In this document: positions 1 to 7,520 of the stretch, piece by piece | How positions within the stretch are numbered: the stretch's first letter is position 1 | Layout: each line of letters starts with the position of its first letter | Assembly: GCA_020024235.1 (NCBI GenBank) | Contig: JAHHUA010000030.1 | Location: 1 to 14,111 of the forward strand | Direction: 5' to 3' | DNA length: 14,111 nt | Origin: Oscillospiraceae bacterium | GTDB taxonomy: Bacteria; Bacillota; Clostridia; Oscillospirales; Ruminococcaceae | Notes under the pieces: generated by a model | Database searches by the model: none | What the model saw: the letters and a program-made list of their open reading frames with translations, nothing else | Told to the model about the DNA's origin: nothing | Translations under genes and position numbers: made by a program

Positions 1-35
1 TGATATTTTAGAACATATCCTATTCTAAAATATCA
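1..35. repeat. AT-rich perfect inverted repeat at the left edge
   Basis: A 13-bp perfect stem (TGATATTTTAGAA at 1-13, complement at 23-35) encloses a 9-nt loop. It may extend beyond the window. No clean T-run follows it on the plus strand, so it could be a weak terminator for a gene to the left, part of the end of the CofE-like transcription unit, or an unrelated inverted repeat. The rest of 36-138 is AT-rich and shows no gene. Confidence 0.5.
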
Positions 36-138
36 GGAGTTAATTTTTTATATACAGTAAAAAGTTTTACAGTGGTCTATAATTACTTTTTTATAATTTA
101 AACACCGTATTTTTATCAAAACTTACCACGCGGCAACA

Positions 139-1329
139 TTATTTAGTGAAGTTATCAAAATATCCCTGAACCAAAATTACGGGAGTACCCTTATCTCCAC
201 TTCCTGATGTAAGGTCGCAAAGAGAACCTATAAGGTCTGTAAGGCGTCTTGGAGTTGTTCCAAGAGAAGCATTTTTACCTTTTAAATCTGAATCTTTATT
301 CTTTATATAGTCTGCAATAGCATTTTTAAGTTCATCACCGCTTAAATCAGCAAAATCGTTGTCAGCCAAATATTTAATCTTTACTTCGTTAGGTGTACCC
401 TCCAAGCCTGCTGTGTAACCTGGAGAAACAACCGGGTCGGCAAGTTCCCAAATCTTACCTACAGGATCTTTAAATGCACCATCACCGTAAATCATAACTT
501 CTATGTTCTTGCCTGTTCTTTCCTTAAACATATTGTGAACATTGGTTACAAATTCTTGGCAGTTGACAGGGAAAAGCTTTACTGATTCTTCTGTAGCTTT
601 ATTGGAACCGAGAAGTCCGTATTTAGGGTTGCAGCCGCTGCCGTCAACGGATTTTGTAAGAATATCTGTAAGTCCGTAGATTTTATTAGCCCCTGCCTTT
701 TTGAGAATTCTCTTGGTTCTTTCACGGGTGTGAATATCACAATGCAATACATCTTTTGTGTAATCAAGAATTACCTTAGGGTCATTTCCAAAAATAATTT
801 CAACTTCACAGCCGGAATCTGTAATCAAATCTCTGTAGTATTTAACATAGTCAACACCTGTAAAATGGTGAAGATTTTCGCCGAATTTTTCTCTGTATTC
901 ATTTTCTGTGAGAACATCTGACCATGGGTTTATTCCTGCTTCGTCTAATTGTTCAAGGCTTACAAGATGATTTCCCACTTCATCGGAAGGATAGCTGAGC
1001 ATAAGCACCATTTTTTTAAGTCCCTTGGCAATGCCTTTAAGACATACTGAAAAACGGTTTCTGCTGAGTATTGGGAAAATAACTCCCACGGTTTCATCGC
1101 CGAATTTTTCATGAACATCTTTTGCAATATTGTCAACAGATGCATAGTTTCCCTGACTTCTGCCCAGTACAGCTTCTGTAACACCTACTACATCATTGTC
1201 GTGAAGTTCAAAACCTTCGCTTTCAGCTGCAGCAATAACACTGTCCACAACTATTTTTTGAAGATTGTCCCCTTGACGAATAATAGGAGTTCTGATACCT
1301 CTGGAAGTAGTTCCAACCAATCTAGCCAT
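139..1329 (-). CDS. CofE-like protein (coenzyme F420-0:L-glutamate ligase family)
   Basis: A 396-residue soluble protein without signal peptide or membrane segment. The N-terminal part (about 1-70: GIRTPIIRQGDNL, then DNDVVGVTEAVLGRSQG) matches the start of the F420_ligase fold, in which CofE adds gamma-linked glutamates to F420-0 using GTP. Around 280-305 the stretch GDGAFKDPVGKIWELADP looks like the family's acidic metal or nucleotide-binding loop. It is much longer than archaeal CofE (about 250 residues), with a central insertion. Clostridia carrying such genes generally are not known to make F420, so the substrate is probably another carboxylate or peptide; this is inference. The start ATG is preceded by AAAGGAG (1340-1346) at 10 nt. 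It is a single-gene unit divergent from the amidase. The family assignment is fairly secure; the reaction is not. Confidence 0.75.
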   Translation of the reverse strand: MARLVGTTSRGIRTPIIRQGDNLQKIVVDSVIAAAESEGFELHDNDVVGVTEAVLGRSQGNYASVDNIAKDVHEKFGDETVGVIFPILSRNRFSVCLKGIAKGLKKMVLMLSYPSDEVGNHLVSLEQLDEAGINPWSDVLTENEYREKFGENLHHFTGVDYVKYYRDLITDSGCEVEIIFGNDPKVILDYTKDVLHCDIHTRERTKRILKKAGANKIYGLTDILTKSVDGSGCNPKYGLLGSNKATEESVKLFPVNCQEFVTNVHNMFKERTGKNIEVMIYGDGAFKDPVGKIWELADPVVSPGYTAGLEGTPNEVKIKYLADNDFADLSGDELKNAIADYIKNKDSDLKGKNASLGTTPRRLTDLIGSLCDLTSGSGDKGTPVILVQGYFDNFTK

Positions 1330-1393
1330 AAATAATTATCTCCTTTATTAAATATATTTTATATATATTTTTTATATTTGCTTTAACAAATGT

Positions 1394-1423
1394 ATTTTAA
1401 CACATATTTATATCCATTATCAA
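1394..1423 (-). promoter_or_regulatory. Predicted sigma-A promoter of the CofE-like gene
   Basis: On the minus strand, TTGATA (1418-1423) is followed after 18 bp by TAAAAT (1394-1399), with a TG one base upstream of the -10 (extended -10). It lies about 65 bp ahead of the start codon. Confidence 0.5.
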
Positions 1424-1573
1424 CAGATATATTGTAAACTTACTGTATAAGCGGTTTACTCAGTGTCCTTTTATATTATACTCCAAATTCAGCCACAAAT
1501 AAAATATATATTTATGATATTAGCCATAAGTATAACTTATATGTAATAATTTCCTTTAATTTATTTAACTTTT

Positions 1574-1625
1574 TTGAAACAAATACAAAGAAATTTCATA
1601 CTTTTATGTTAGTATATATTATAAT
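1574..1625 (+). promoter_or_regulatory. Candidate promoter region of the amidase gene
   Basis: Two overlapping possibilities are visible. One is TTGAAA (1574-1579), 17 bp, then CATACT (1597-1602). The other is a consensus TATAAT (1620-1625) without a good -35. CATACTTT also resembles a sigma-E -10 (CATACAAT), so mother-cell expression cannot be excluded. Confidence 0.35.
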
Positions 1626-1662
1626 AACCAAAATTTACACCAAATGAAAGGAAGTTTTAAAA

Positions 1663-3441
1663 ATGAATAAGAAATTTAAAAAATCTTTGACAATCTTGTT
1701 GGCAATGAGTATAATAACATCTTCATCTGTTTTGGCTTATGCCTTTCCGAAAGGAGAAAATGATTTTGAAAAAATTACCGATACCGGTGTATCTCTTCAT
1801 ATATCACAAAAGTTAAATATAACTCAGCCCTCTGACAATATAACAACCTCTGCGTCATCTTATTTAATAACAGGTACTTCAAACCCCGAACTCCCACTTT
1901 ATTTAAACGGAACTGAAGTTACAAACCGAGGCAGATTTGGAAGCTTTGCCATGACAGTAAATTTGGCTGAGGGGAAAAACACCATTACTGTAACTCAGGG
2001 AGAAAATTCCGACAGAGTGTATATCACACGAACAAATAACCCCGATTATTCTGTGGCAACTTCTATTACAAAAGCTTTTCCTGTTTATGATACATTTGCT
2101 CATGGCGGTGAAGAAGTTACCCTTAAATGTGTAGCTCCGGCAGGAAGTCGAGTTTATGCTGATTTTATGGGAAAAAGATTTGAACTAAAACAAAATGTTC
2201 CCTCTGCATCAAAAGGGATAGCCGCCAATTTCTCCTTAAAAATTATTATTCCAAAAGTATCTGATTTTACTGACCCTGTTAAAATAACCTATACTTTAAA
2301 TAATAACGGCAATACTTCGGTTTATGAGTCTGAAGGAACTTTCTTTGCCGCTCCCAAAAACGAAAAAGTTTTAATTCAGGCCACAGAAGTTGCAACCCCT
2401 GTTTATACAGATAAAAACGGTTCATATATCAAAACAATTGTAACCCGTTCTACTGTGGACAAAGTCATTGAACAAACTGACGGTATGTATAAACTTGCTA
2501 TGGGTGGCTGGGTAAGTTCAAAGCATGTTAAACCACTTTTGGGAAATTATTCTCATATAAACACTGTTACAAATATATCCAGAGATTTTGATTATTTGGG
2601 TGAAAGCTATATTCTGAAAGGCAACTCATATCCGCCCTATGAGTTTATAAACGAAAATGAATATCTTAAAGTTATACTTTACAACACCAAAAATGTTCCT
2701 GAAATATCAGTACAGGACAGCGAAATTTTCAGCGACAGCCAGGTATCCTATGACGGAGTGAACACAACAATTACATTTTATAAGAAAAATTCCAAATCTC
2801 TTTGGGGATACGGAATTGAATACCAAGATGGCAAAACTGTCATTTACTGCAAAAAACCACCTGTGCTTTCTTCCAATCCCCAAAAACCTTTGGAAGGAAT
2901 TGTAGTTACTTTAGACCCCGGACATGGTGGCAAGGATCCCGGTGCTTTAGGTACAGCTCAGCTTACCGGTTCCAATGAAAAAGACTTTACCCTTGCCACA
3001 TCTATGGCAGTTAAAAACCGTCTGGAAGACTTAGGTGCTCAGGTTATAATGACAAGAACTGATGACTCCCATGTAAGCTTTAACGAAAGAATGGACGCTG
3101 CCATTAAAAACAGAGCAGATTTCTTTATTTCAATTCATTATAACTCAGGTACACCTACTGCCTCAGGCTCTGAAGTTTACTATTATTACGGACCTTCTGC
3201 AAAATTTGCCAGCTCCACATCAGCGGCAATGACTGCAAACACCTCCAAAAATAACCGTGGAGTTTTCGGAAAGGCATTTCGTGTAGTGCTTAATCCTTTT
3301 TGTCCATCAATTTTAACAGAAGTAGAATTTATTTCTAACCCTGTGGGATATGATGATTCTCTCACCAAAACAAACCATTACAATATAGCAAATGCCATGG
3401 CTGACAGCATTATAAACCTTTTAACCGAATATAATTCCTAA
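1663..3441 (+). CDS. Exported N-acetylmuramoyl-L-alanine amidase (Amidase_3) with Ig-like and SH3-like domains
   Basis: A 592-residue zinc amidase that cleaves the bond between N-acetylmuramic acid and L-alanine in peptidoglycan, outside the membrane. Order: signal peptide (about 1-28, MNKKFKKSLTILL then cleavage near LAYA); a bacterial Ig/glucodextranase-B-like module (about 55-120, with NLAEGKNTITVTQG); a beta-rich linker; an SH3-like module (about 235-290, ending GGWVSSKHVKPL); an AMIN-like beta region (about 295-410); and the catalytic domain (about 413-592). The zinc and catalytic residues are present: H421 in DPGHGG, E439 in NEKDF, H492 in SIHYN, E553 in LTEVEFISNP. The last motif normally reads E-V/T-G-F, so Glu replaces Gly. 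The start has AAAGGAAG at 8 nt. The GNAT gene follows after 31 bp with no terminator between. Its role could be growth-related wall turnover or sporulation/germination; the sequence does not decide. Confidence 0.93.
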   Translation: MNKKFKKSLTILLAMSIITSSSVLAYAFPKGENDFEKITDTGVSLHISQKLNITQPSDNITTSASSYLITGTSNPELPLYLNGTEVTNRGRFGSFAMTVNLAEGKNTITVTQGENSDRVYITRTNNPDYSVATSITKAFPVYDTFAHGGEEVTLKCVAPAGSRVYADFMGKRFELKQNVPSASKGIAANFSLKIIIPKVSDFTDPVKITYTLNNNGNTSVYESEGTFFAAPKNEKVLIQATEVATPVYTDKNGSYIKTIVTRSTVDKVIEQTDGMYKLAMGGWVSSKHVKPLLGNYSHINTVTNISRDFDYLGESYILKGNSYPPYEFINENEYLKVILYNTKNVPEISVQDSEIFSDSQVSYDGVNTTITFYKKNSKSLWGYGIEYQDGKTVIYCKKPPVLSSNPQKPLEGIVVTLDPGHGGKDPGALGTAQLTGSNEKDFTLATSMAVKNRLEDLGAQVIMTRTDDSHVSFNERMDAAIKNRADFFISIHYNSGTPTASGSEVYYYYGPSAKFASSTSAAMTANTSKNNRGVFGKAFRVVLNPFCPSILTEVEFISNPVGYDDSLTKTNHYNIANAMADSIINLLTEYNS

Positions 3442-3472
3442 TATTTAATAAAAAGAAAAGGGTAAAAATGAA

Positions 3473-4048
3473 ATGAACATTCAATTTGATAATATTGTCC
3501 TTCGGGATATGAAAGAATCTGATATCGAGGATTATGTACACTGGTTTACAGTGGAAACTAAGTGGATGGACTGGGATGCTCCGTGGGAAGTTGAGGAATT
3601 AGATGCCAATAAAGAGCGTCAACGCTGGACCAAGTATTATGAATCTGTAAAAACAATGCCCGACGATGTAACTCGTTGGAAATTTGAAATTGAATACGAA
3701 GGAAAGCACATTGGCTGGGTCAGTTCCTATCAGATTGATGAGAATTATGATTGGATTAACGAAAAACACATTAAAGAAGGACAAAAAGTGTATCAAGCAG
3801 TGGGAATTAGCATTTGTGAATCTGAAATTTGGGGAAATCATGTTGGTACTAATGCCCTTTGTGCATTTATCCAGTATTACGCTGACCTGGGAGCCACATC
3901 AATTTATACACAAACATGGTCCGGTAACCATCGAATGATTGGATTAGCGGAAAAGCTTGGATTTACTATTTGTGATAAGTGTATTAACGAACGAGAAGTA
4001 CAGGGTAAGAAATATGATGGTCTGACATTTGTACTGAATTTGAAATAG
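3473..4048 (+). CDS. GNAT-family N-acetyltransferase (RimJ/RimL-like)
   Basis: A 191-residue cytosolic acetyltransferase of the Acetyltransf_3 type, which moves acetyl from acetyl-CoA to an amine; the substrate is unknown. The N-terminal LRDMKESDIEDYVHWF is the usual first strand and helix. The acetyl-CoA pyrophosphate loop is around residues 120-130 (IWGNHVGTNALCAF), and the C-terminal TWSGNHRMIGLAEKLGF is the typical motif-B region. AAAAGGG (3456-3462) lies 10 nt before the ATG. The gene lies 31 bp after the amidase and ends before a strong hairpin, so it is probably the second gene of that transcript. All six Arg codons are CGN (CGG, CGT, CGC, CGT, CGA, CGA) with no AGA, unlike the AGA-rich neighbours, which may point to recent acquisition. 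Confidence 0.88.
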   Translation: MNIQFDNIVLRDMKESDIEDYVHWFTVETKWMDWDAPWEVEELDANKERQRWTKYYESVKTMPDDVTRWKFEIEYEGKHIGWVSSYQIDENYDWINEKHIKEGQKVYQAVGISICESEIWGNHVGTNALCAFIQYYADLGATSIYTQTWSGNHRMIGLAEKLGFTICDKCINEREVQGKKYDGLTFVLNLK

Positions 4049-4099
4049 GTGTAAGGTGTAAACCTATTCCAATAAATCCAACCGTACATAAAAGGAAAT

Positions 4100-4135
4100 G
4101 GAGTGTATTTGCTTTAATACACTCCGTTTTGCATT
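4100..4135 (+). terminator. Rho-independent terminator after the GNAT gene
   Basis: A 10-bp perfect stem (GGAGTGTATT at 4100-4109, AATACACTCC at 4116-4125) with loop TGCTTT is followed by GTTTTGCATTTT. On the minus strand the trailing sequence is ATTTCCTTTT, so it could also stop spoIIE transcription. Confidence 0.75.
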
Positions 4136-4211
4136 TTCTCAAATTAGTTCATTATTTGCTGTTATTGCTTAGATAATGCTTTTTTTGGGAATAATATGTT
4201 TAAACTTATGG

Positions 4212-6527
4212 CTAATAAGATGATTCACTGTAAATTTTTATAACTGCTATGCTAATATCATCCAAATACAGACAGGATTTTCTTTCTACTGCGGTTTTAT
4301 AAAGAGAGTCTGCTATATCCTGAGCTGACTTTCCCGCTAGATATTCCAGTTGTGAAAGAATCCAGCCCTCACCGCTTTCTGTAGCACCATCTGTTAAATT
4401 TACTATTATATCTCCTTCGCTCAATTTCAATGAAAATTGCTGAGGCTCTATATTTTTAAGTATACCCAAAGGCAAACTTCCCGAAGAAACAGCCATAGCT
4501 CTGCCATCTTTAAGTACATATGTGGGAGGGGTAGCTGATTTATAAAATTTAGCTTCTCCTGTATATAAATTTAATGCAGTTATATCCACAGTGGACATAC
4601 ATTCTGAGGAAGATTTGCACAGCAAAGCCGAATTTATAATTTTTACCGAACTTTCCGGGTCAGCTCCTCTAATCAGTAAATCCGACAGCATATCTGTGGT
4701 CATCATAGACTGGATTGATGCGGTTTTTCCTGTACTCATTCCATCGGATACAATAGTATAGGCATATCCGCTGCTGTTTTCAAATTGTTTTACACTGTCC
4801 CCGCAAACTTCCTCTTTTTCACCGCTGTGGCTTGTATAAGCCAATTCTGCTTTGTATACAGCTGTTTCCATATAAACAAGACTTACCGTTTCGTATTTTT
4901 TTATTTGTTTTGGATATGTAAAGTTTCTGTCACAAATTTCCGATAAATCCAAAATGGTATTTTCCCCACAGGCAAATTCCGATTTTGTTGCCGGAATTTC
5001 AATCTCCAAAGTCATAATATCATTTTTATCATAAAAACAAAAACATTTAGAAAGATTTATTCCTTTTTTCTTAAAATATTCCAAAACCCTGTTTTGCAAA
5101 TATATGTCAGAACGATATATATTGTCTACACTTTCAGAAAGATTTTTTATCATATCGGAAATTCCCTGTAGCTGCTCTGTAATCACCGATCTTACCTGCT
5201 GAATTTCCCTGTGATTTTTCTTATTTATCATATATAAGTTAAAGCCTTCTTCCACTGCATCTGATATTTCAATATAGGAATTACAGGTTTCCTTAAAATA
5301 TTCGGGATAATCGCAAAATAAAATTTCCCGGTTCTTTTTCAGTTTTTCAACAACCCGCCTTATTATATCTGTTGTTAAAGTGTAATTTTTTTGCCAGCAC
5401 ACTGTGTAATTGGGACAGTATTTACACACTCTTTCACAAACAGTGTCATAAATAACATCATATTTTTCCATATTGTATTTTGATTTTACTGCCGAAACTG
5501 TATTTACGGTTTTTTTGATTTCACACAGAGCCTCACTTAAAAGCAAAAGTTTGCTTTTTACTATCATACAAATATATCTGATTTGACTGTCCTCCTGCTG
5601 TCGCTGTATTCCTCCCATAAAATCATCTATGCTTTTTGCAGGAATAAAAAGATACAGCCCGGCTCCCAAAAAACTTCCTGTCAAAAGGGATATATTCATT
5701 CTTTTGAGAGAAAATATCATTAAAAAAGATGTGATAATGCAGGATAAACTAACTGCCCATTTGCCTGTTTTGTTAAATATTCCCGCAAAAAGTCCCAGCA
5801 TAACAAAAAGCAGGGGTATTACGGAATTTTCACCTCTTATTATGACCCATGATGCTGCCAAAGCAGAACCTATTAAACAACTGCCGCTTTCTCCTTTTTG
5901 AGAAAATACACAAATTGCCCCAACGGAAAACATCATTCCCAAATTAATTTTAATAATTTCCAAATTCATAAGTGACATTGCCAAAATACATAAAAAAAAC
6001 ACTGCGGAAATATTGTTTTTTCTGCCACTGCAAATAGGACTTTTGTTAAATGCTTCCTTTGCCATGGCAAAGAAAAAACAGCTTGCCCCTGTTAAAATAC
6101 CTTCTGTAATTGCCATAATTCCCCGATAAACACTTGTGTCATAGAGAAAAAGCATAATCAAAGAGGGTAAAAGAGATGATATAGCTGCCAAAAGGCTGTT
6201 TATGGTTTTAGAATAATTTTCATTTCTGTCAAATATAAGTCTTATGGCAGCTGTCAAAAGTATTGATGAAAAATATTTAAGCATATACTCTGATTTTCCC
6301 AATGTCAAAATTCCCAAAATATCAGCTAAAACCGCTATGGGAATTATTTTTGTGCTTACATTAAACAGAATTGCAGTTCCAAAGGGAAAAATATCTTTTG
6401 CCACAGAAAGCCCCGAAAAAGTATAAACAACAAAGATTTCCGCCGCCCATGCTGCCCATGACTTTATTTTTTTGATTTCGGTATTTTTAATTTCTGATTT
6501 TGGTTTTTTATTTACTGTTTCCGTCAT
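4212..6527 (-). CDS. spoIIE: Stage II sporulation protein E (SpoIIE), membrane PP2C phosphatase
   Basis: A 771-residue protein close to B. subtilis SpoIIE in length (about 827). In known sporulators it localises with FtsZ at the asymmetric septum and dephosphorylates SpoIIAA, releasing sigma-F in the forespore. Order: a short basic N terminus; about ten hydrophobic membrane segments (roughly 25-310); a cytosolic central region with a Cys cluster near 360-375 (CERVCKYCPNYTVCW); coiled helices to about 490; then the PP2C domain (about 560-771). The metal-binding acidic residues are visible: D595 in SDGMSTGKTAS, the STVDITALN strand, D713 in TDGATESG, and D756/D757 in LDDISIAV. The start ATG has AGGGAGG (6534-6540) at 6 nt. 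It is monocistronic and divergent from the beta-helix acetyltransferase gene. The upstream promoter has the 21-bp spacing typical of Spo0A-activated promoters. Confidence 0.96.
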   Translation of the reverse strand: MTETVNKKPKSEIKNTEIKKIKSWAAWAAEIFVVYTFSGLSVAKDIFPFGTAILFNVSTKIIPIAVLADILGILTLGKSEYMLKYFSSILLTAAIRLIFDRNENYSKTINSLLAAISSLLPSLIMLFLYDTSVYRGIMAITEGILTGASCFFFAMAKEAFNKSPICSGRKNNISAVFFLCILAMSLMNLEIIKINLGMMFSVGAICVFSQKGESGSCLIGSALAASWVIIRGENSVIPLLFVMLGLFAGIFNKTGKWAVSLSCIITSFLMIFSLKRMNISLLTGSFLGAGLYLFIPAKSIDDFMGGIQRQQEDSQIRYICMIVKSKLLLLSEALCEIKKTVNTVSAVKSKYNMEKYDVIYDTVCERVCKYCPNYTVCWQKNYTLTTDIIRRVVEKLKKNREILFCDYPEYFKETCNSYIEISDAVEEGFNLYMINKKNHREIQQVRSVITEQLQGISDMIKNLSESVDNIYRSDIYLQNRVLEYFKKKGINLSKCFCFYDKNDIMTLEIEIPATKSEFACGENTILDLSEICDRNFTYPKQIKKYETVSLVYMETAVYKAELAYTSHSGEKEEVCGDSVKQFENSSGYAYTIVSDGMSTGKTASIQSMMTTDMLSDLLIRGADPESSVKIINSALLCKSSSECMSTVDITALNLYTGEAKFYKSATPPTYVLKDGRAMAVSSGSLPLGILKNIEPQQFSLKLSEGDIIVNLTDGATESGEGWILSQLEYLAGKSAQDIADSLYKTAVERKSCLYLDDISIAVIKIYSESSY

Positions 6528-6594
6528 TTTATACCTCCCTGTCGGAATATATTGGTATGCACCGATTTTTACCGACGATTTATTTTGTATTCAT

Positions 6595-6627
6595 ATTATA
6601 AAACAAAACCTAAAAAAAATTTGTCAT
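6595..6627 (-). promoter_or_regulatory. Predicted Spo0A-activated sigma-A promoter of spoIIE
   Basis: On the minus strand ATGACA (6622-6627) is separated by exactly 21 bp from a consensus TATAAT (6595-6600). TGACAAA (6620-6626) overlaps the -35 and differs from the Spo0A box TGNCGAA at one position. B. subtilis spoIIE and spoIIG promoters have the same wide spacing (21-22 bp) and overlapping 0A boxes. A weaker half-match ending in CGAA lies at 6645-6651. Confidence 0.6.
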
Positions 6628-6685
6628 AACCATGATACGGTTTTTTCGGATTATTAAGGGCTATGTGGCTGTTAAAATAATATAT

Positions 6686-6721
6686 TTGAAAAATTCACAA
6701 AAATATGATATAAATTATAAT
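6686..6721 (+). promoter_or_regulatory. Predicted sigma-A promoter of the beta-helix acetyltransferase homologue
   Basis: TTGAAA (6686-6691), a 17-bp spacer and TATAAA (6709-6714) with an upstream TG form one candidate. TTCACA (6694-6699), 16 bp and TATAAT (6716-6721) form an overlapping second candidate. Confidence 0.55.
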
Positions 6722-6765
6722 ATATAAAAAAATTCAAGAGAATTGCTTTGATTTTGATTAAATAA

Positions 6766-6772
6766 AGAGGAG
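6766..6772 (+). promoter_or_regulatory. Ribosome binding site that selects the TTG start at 6782
   Basis: AGAGGAG abuts the ATG at 6773 with no spacer, which is unusable, but lies 9 nt before the in-frame TTG at 6782. The TTG is therefore the likely start. Confidence 0.75.
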
Positions 6773-6781
6773 ATGTTAGTT

Positions 6782-7360
6782 TTGCTGTCAGAATTTAATA
6801 AAATGGTACAGGGAGAATTATATAATTGTTTTGATACACAATTAGTGCTTTTAAGACAGAGAGCTTCTGATATCCTCTTTACCATGAACACACTGCCTCC
6901 CGCCAGAGATGCTGAAAAATATCAGCTTATGAAAACTCTTTTAAAAAGTGATATTGTAAATTTAAAACTCAATACACCTTTTTCCTGTGAGTATGGTCTT
7001 AATATTAAAATGGGTCAGGACTGCGTGATAGATTACGGTTGTATTTTTTTTGATTACGGAATAATACAAATCGGAAAACGCTGTAATTTCGGCCCCGGAG
7101 TAATGGTTACCACTGCAGTAAAAGCTTCACCCAAAGTGGAAAGATTACAGGGTTTGGAAAATACTATGCCTGTAGTTATAGGAGATGATGTTTGGATAGG
7201 TGCCGGCTGTGTAATCAATGCTGGAGTTATAATAGGAAACGGTACTGCCATAGCCCCGGAAAGTGTGGTTACCAGAAATATTCCATCTAACTGTGTAGCC
7301 TCGGGCAATCCTGCTCAGGTTGTCAAATGGCTGGATGAAGATGATGATATTATACTTTAA
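6782..7360 (+). CDS. Maltose/galactoside O-acetyltransferase-like left-handed beta-helix protein, probably catalytically altered
   Basis: A 192-residue protein from the TTG start (195 from the ATG at 6773). The Mac domain is at about 1-55 (MLSEFNKMVQGELYNCF then RQRASDILFTMN), and hexapeptide repeats of the left-handed beta helix run from about 65 to 180 (IQIGKRCNFGPGV, VVIGDDVWIGAGCVI, GVIIGNGTAI). It ends GNPAQVVKWL as in LacA/Maa. Family members acetylate sugar hydroxyls with acetyl-CoA as trimers. The catalytic His (family TATHP; H115 in LacA) aligns without gaps to K114 in TAVKASP, and the active-site Asn (N85 in LacA) aligns to D84. Acetyl transfer by the usual mechanism is therefore doubtful. 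The start choice gives the usual short lead before KM.GELY. It is monocistronic, with its own promoter and terminator. Confidence 0.85.
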   Translation: MLSEFNKMVQGELYNCFDTQLVLLRQRASDILFTMNTLPPARDAEKYQLMKTLLKSDIVNLKLNTPFSCEYGLNIKMGQDCVIDYGCIFFDYGIIQIGKRCNFGPGVMVTTAVKASPKVERLQGLENTMPVVIGDDVWIGAGCVINAGVIIGNGTAIAPESVVTRNIPSNCVASGNPAQVVKWLDEDDDIIL

Positions 7361-7367
7361 TAATTTT

Positions 7368-7395
7368 AAGACGCTTATATAAAAGCGTCTTTTTT
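7368..7395 (+). terminator. Rho-independent terminator of the beta-helix acetyltransferase gene
   Basis: AAGACGCTT (7368-7376) pairs perfectly with AAGCGTCTT (7383-7391) around a 6-nt loop and runs into further T residues, 7 nt after the stop codon. Confidence 0.85.
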
Positions 7396-7458
7396 ATAAT
7401 TATTTTCTAAAAAATTATGTTAAATTTAGTATTTTATGTCTAAATTACAAAATATTTG

Positions 7459-7487
7459 TTGACTTCTATAATATTTTATCATATAAT
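7459..7487 (+). promoter_or_regulatory. Predicted sigma-A promoter of the S41-like gene
   Basis: TTGACT (7459-7464), a 17-bp spacer and TATAAT (7482-7487). It is one mismatch from the full consensus and about 33 bp before the start codon. Confidence 0.75.
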
Positions 7488-7520
7488 TAACGACACTAAT
7501 TGCTAAAAGGAGAAATTTCT

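Larger units (their letters stand above)
1330..1662. other. Divergent intergenic region between the CofE-like gene and the amidase
   Basis: This 333-bp AT-rich spacer holds the promoter and ribosome binding site of the CofE-like gene on the left and those of the amidase on the right. A 6-3-6 inverted repeat (ATAAGT ATA ACTTAT, 1526-1540) near the middle could be an operator. No convincing small ORF or RNA gene is seen. Confidence 0.6.

Noticed and set aside
3599..3938. Overlapping ORFs inside the GNAT gene on both strands
   Set aside because: The GNAT frame has clear family motifs throughout; the others are shadows without initiation signals.
7500..7520. Upstream TTG start for the S41-like gene
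   Set aside because: The ribosome binding site AAAAGGAG lies downstream of this TTG, inside the extension, and is correctly spaced for the ATG at 7521.
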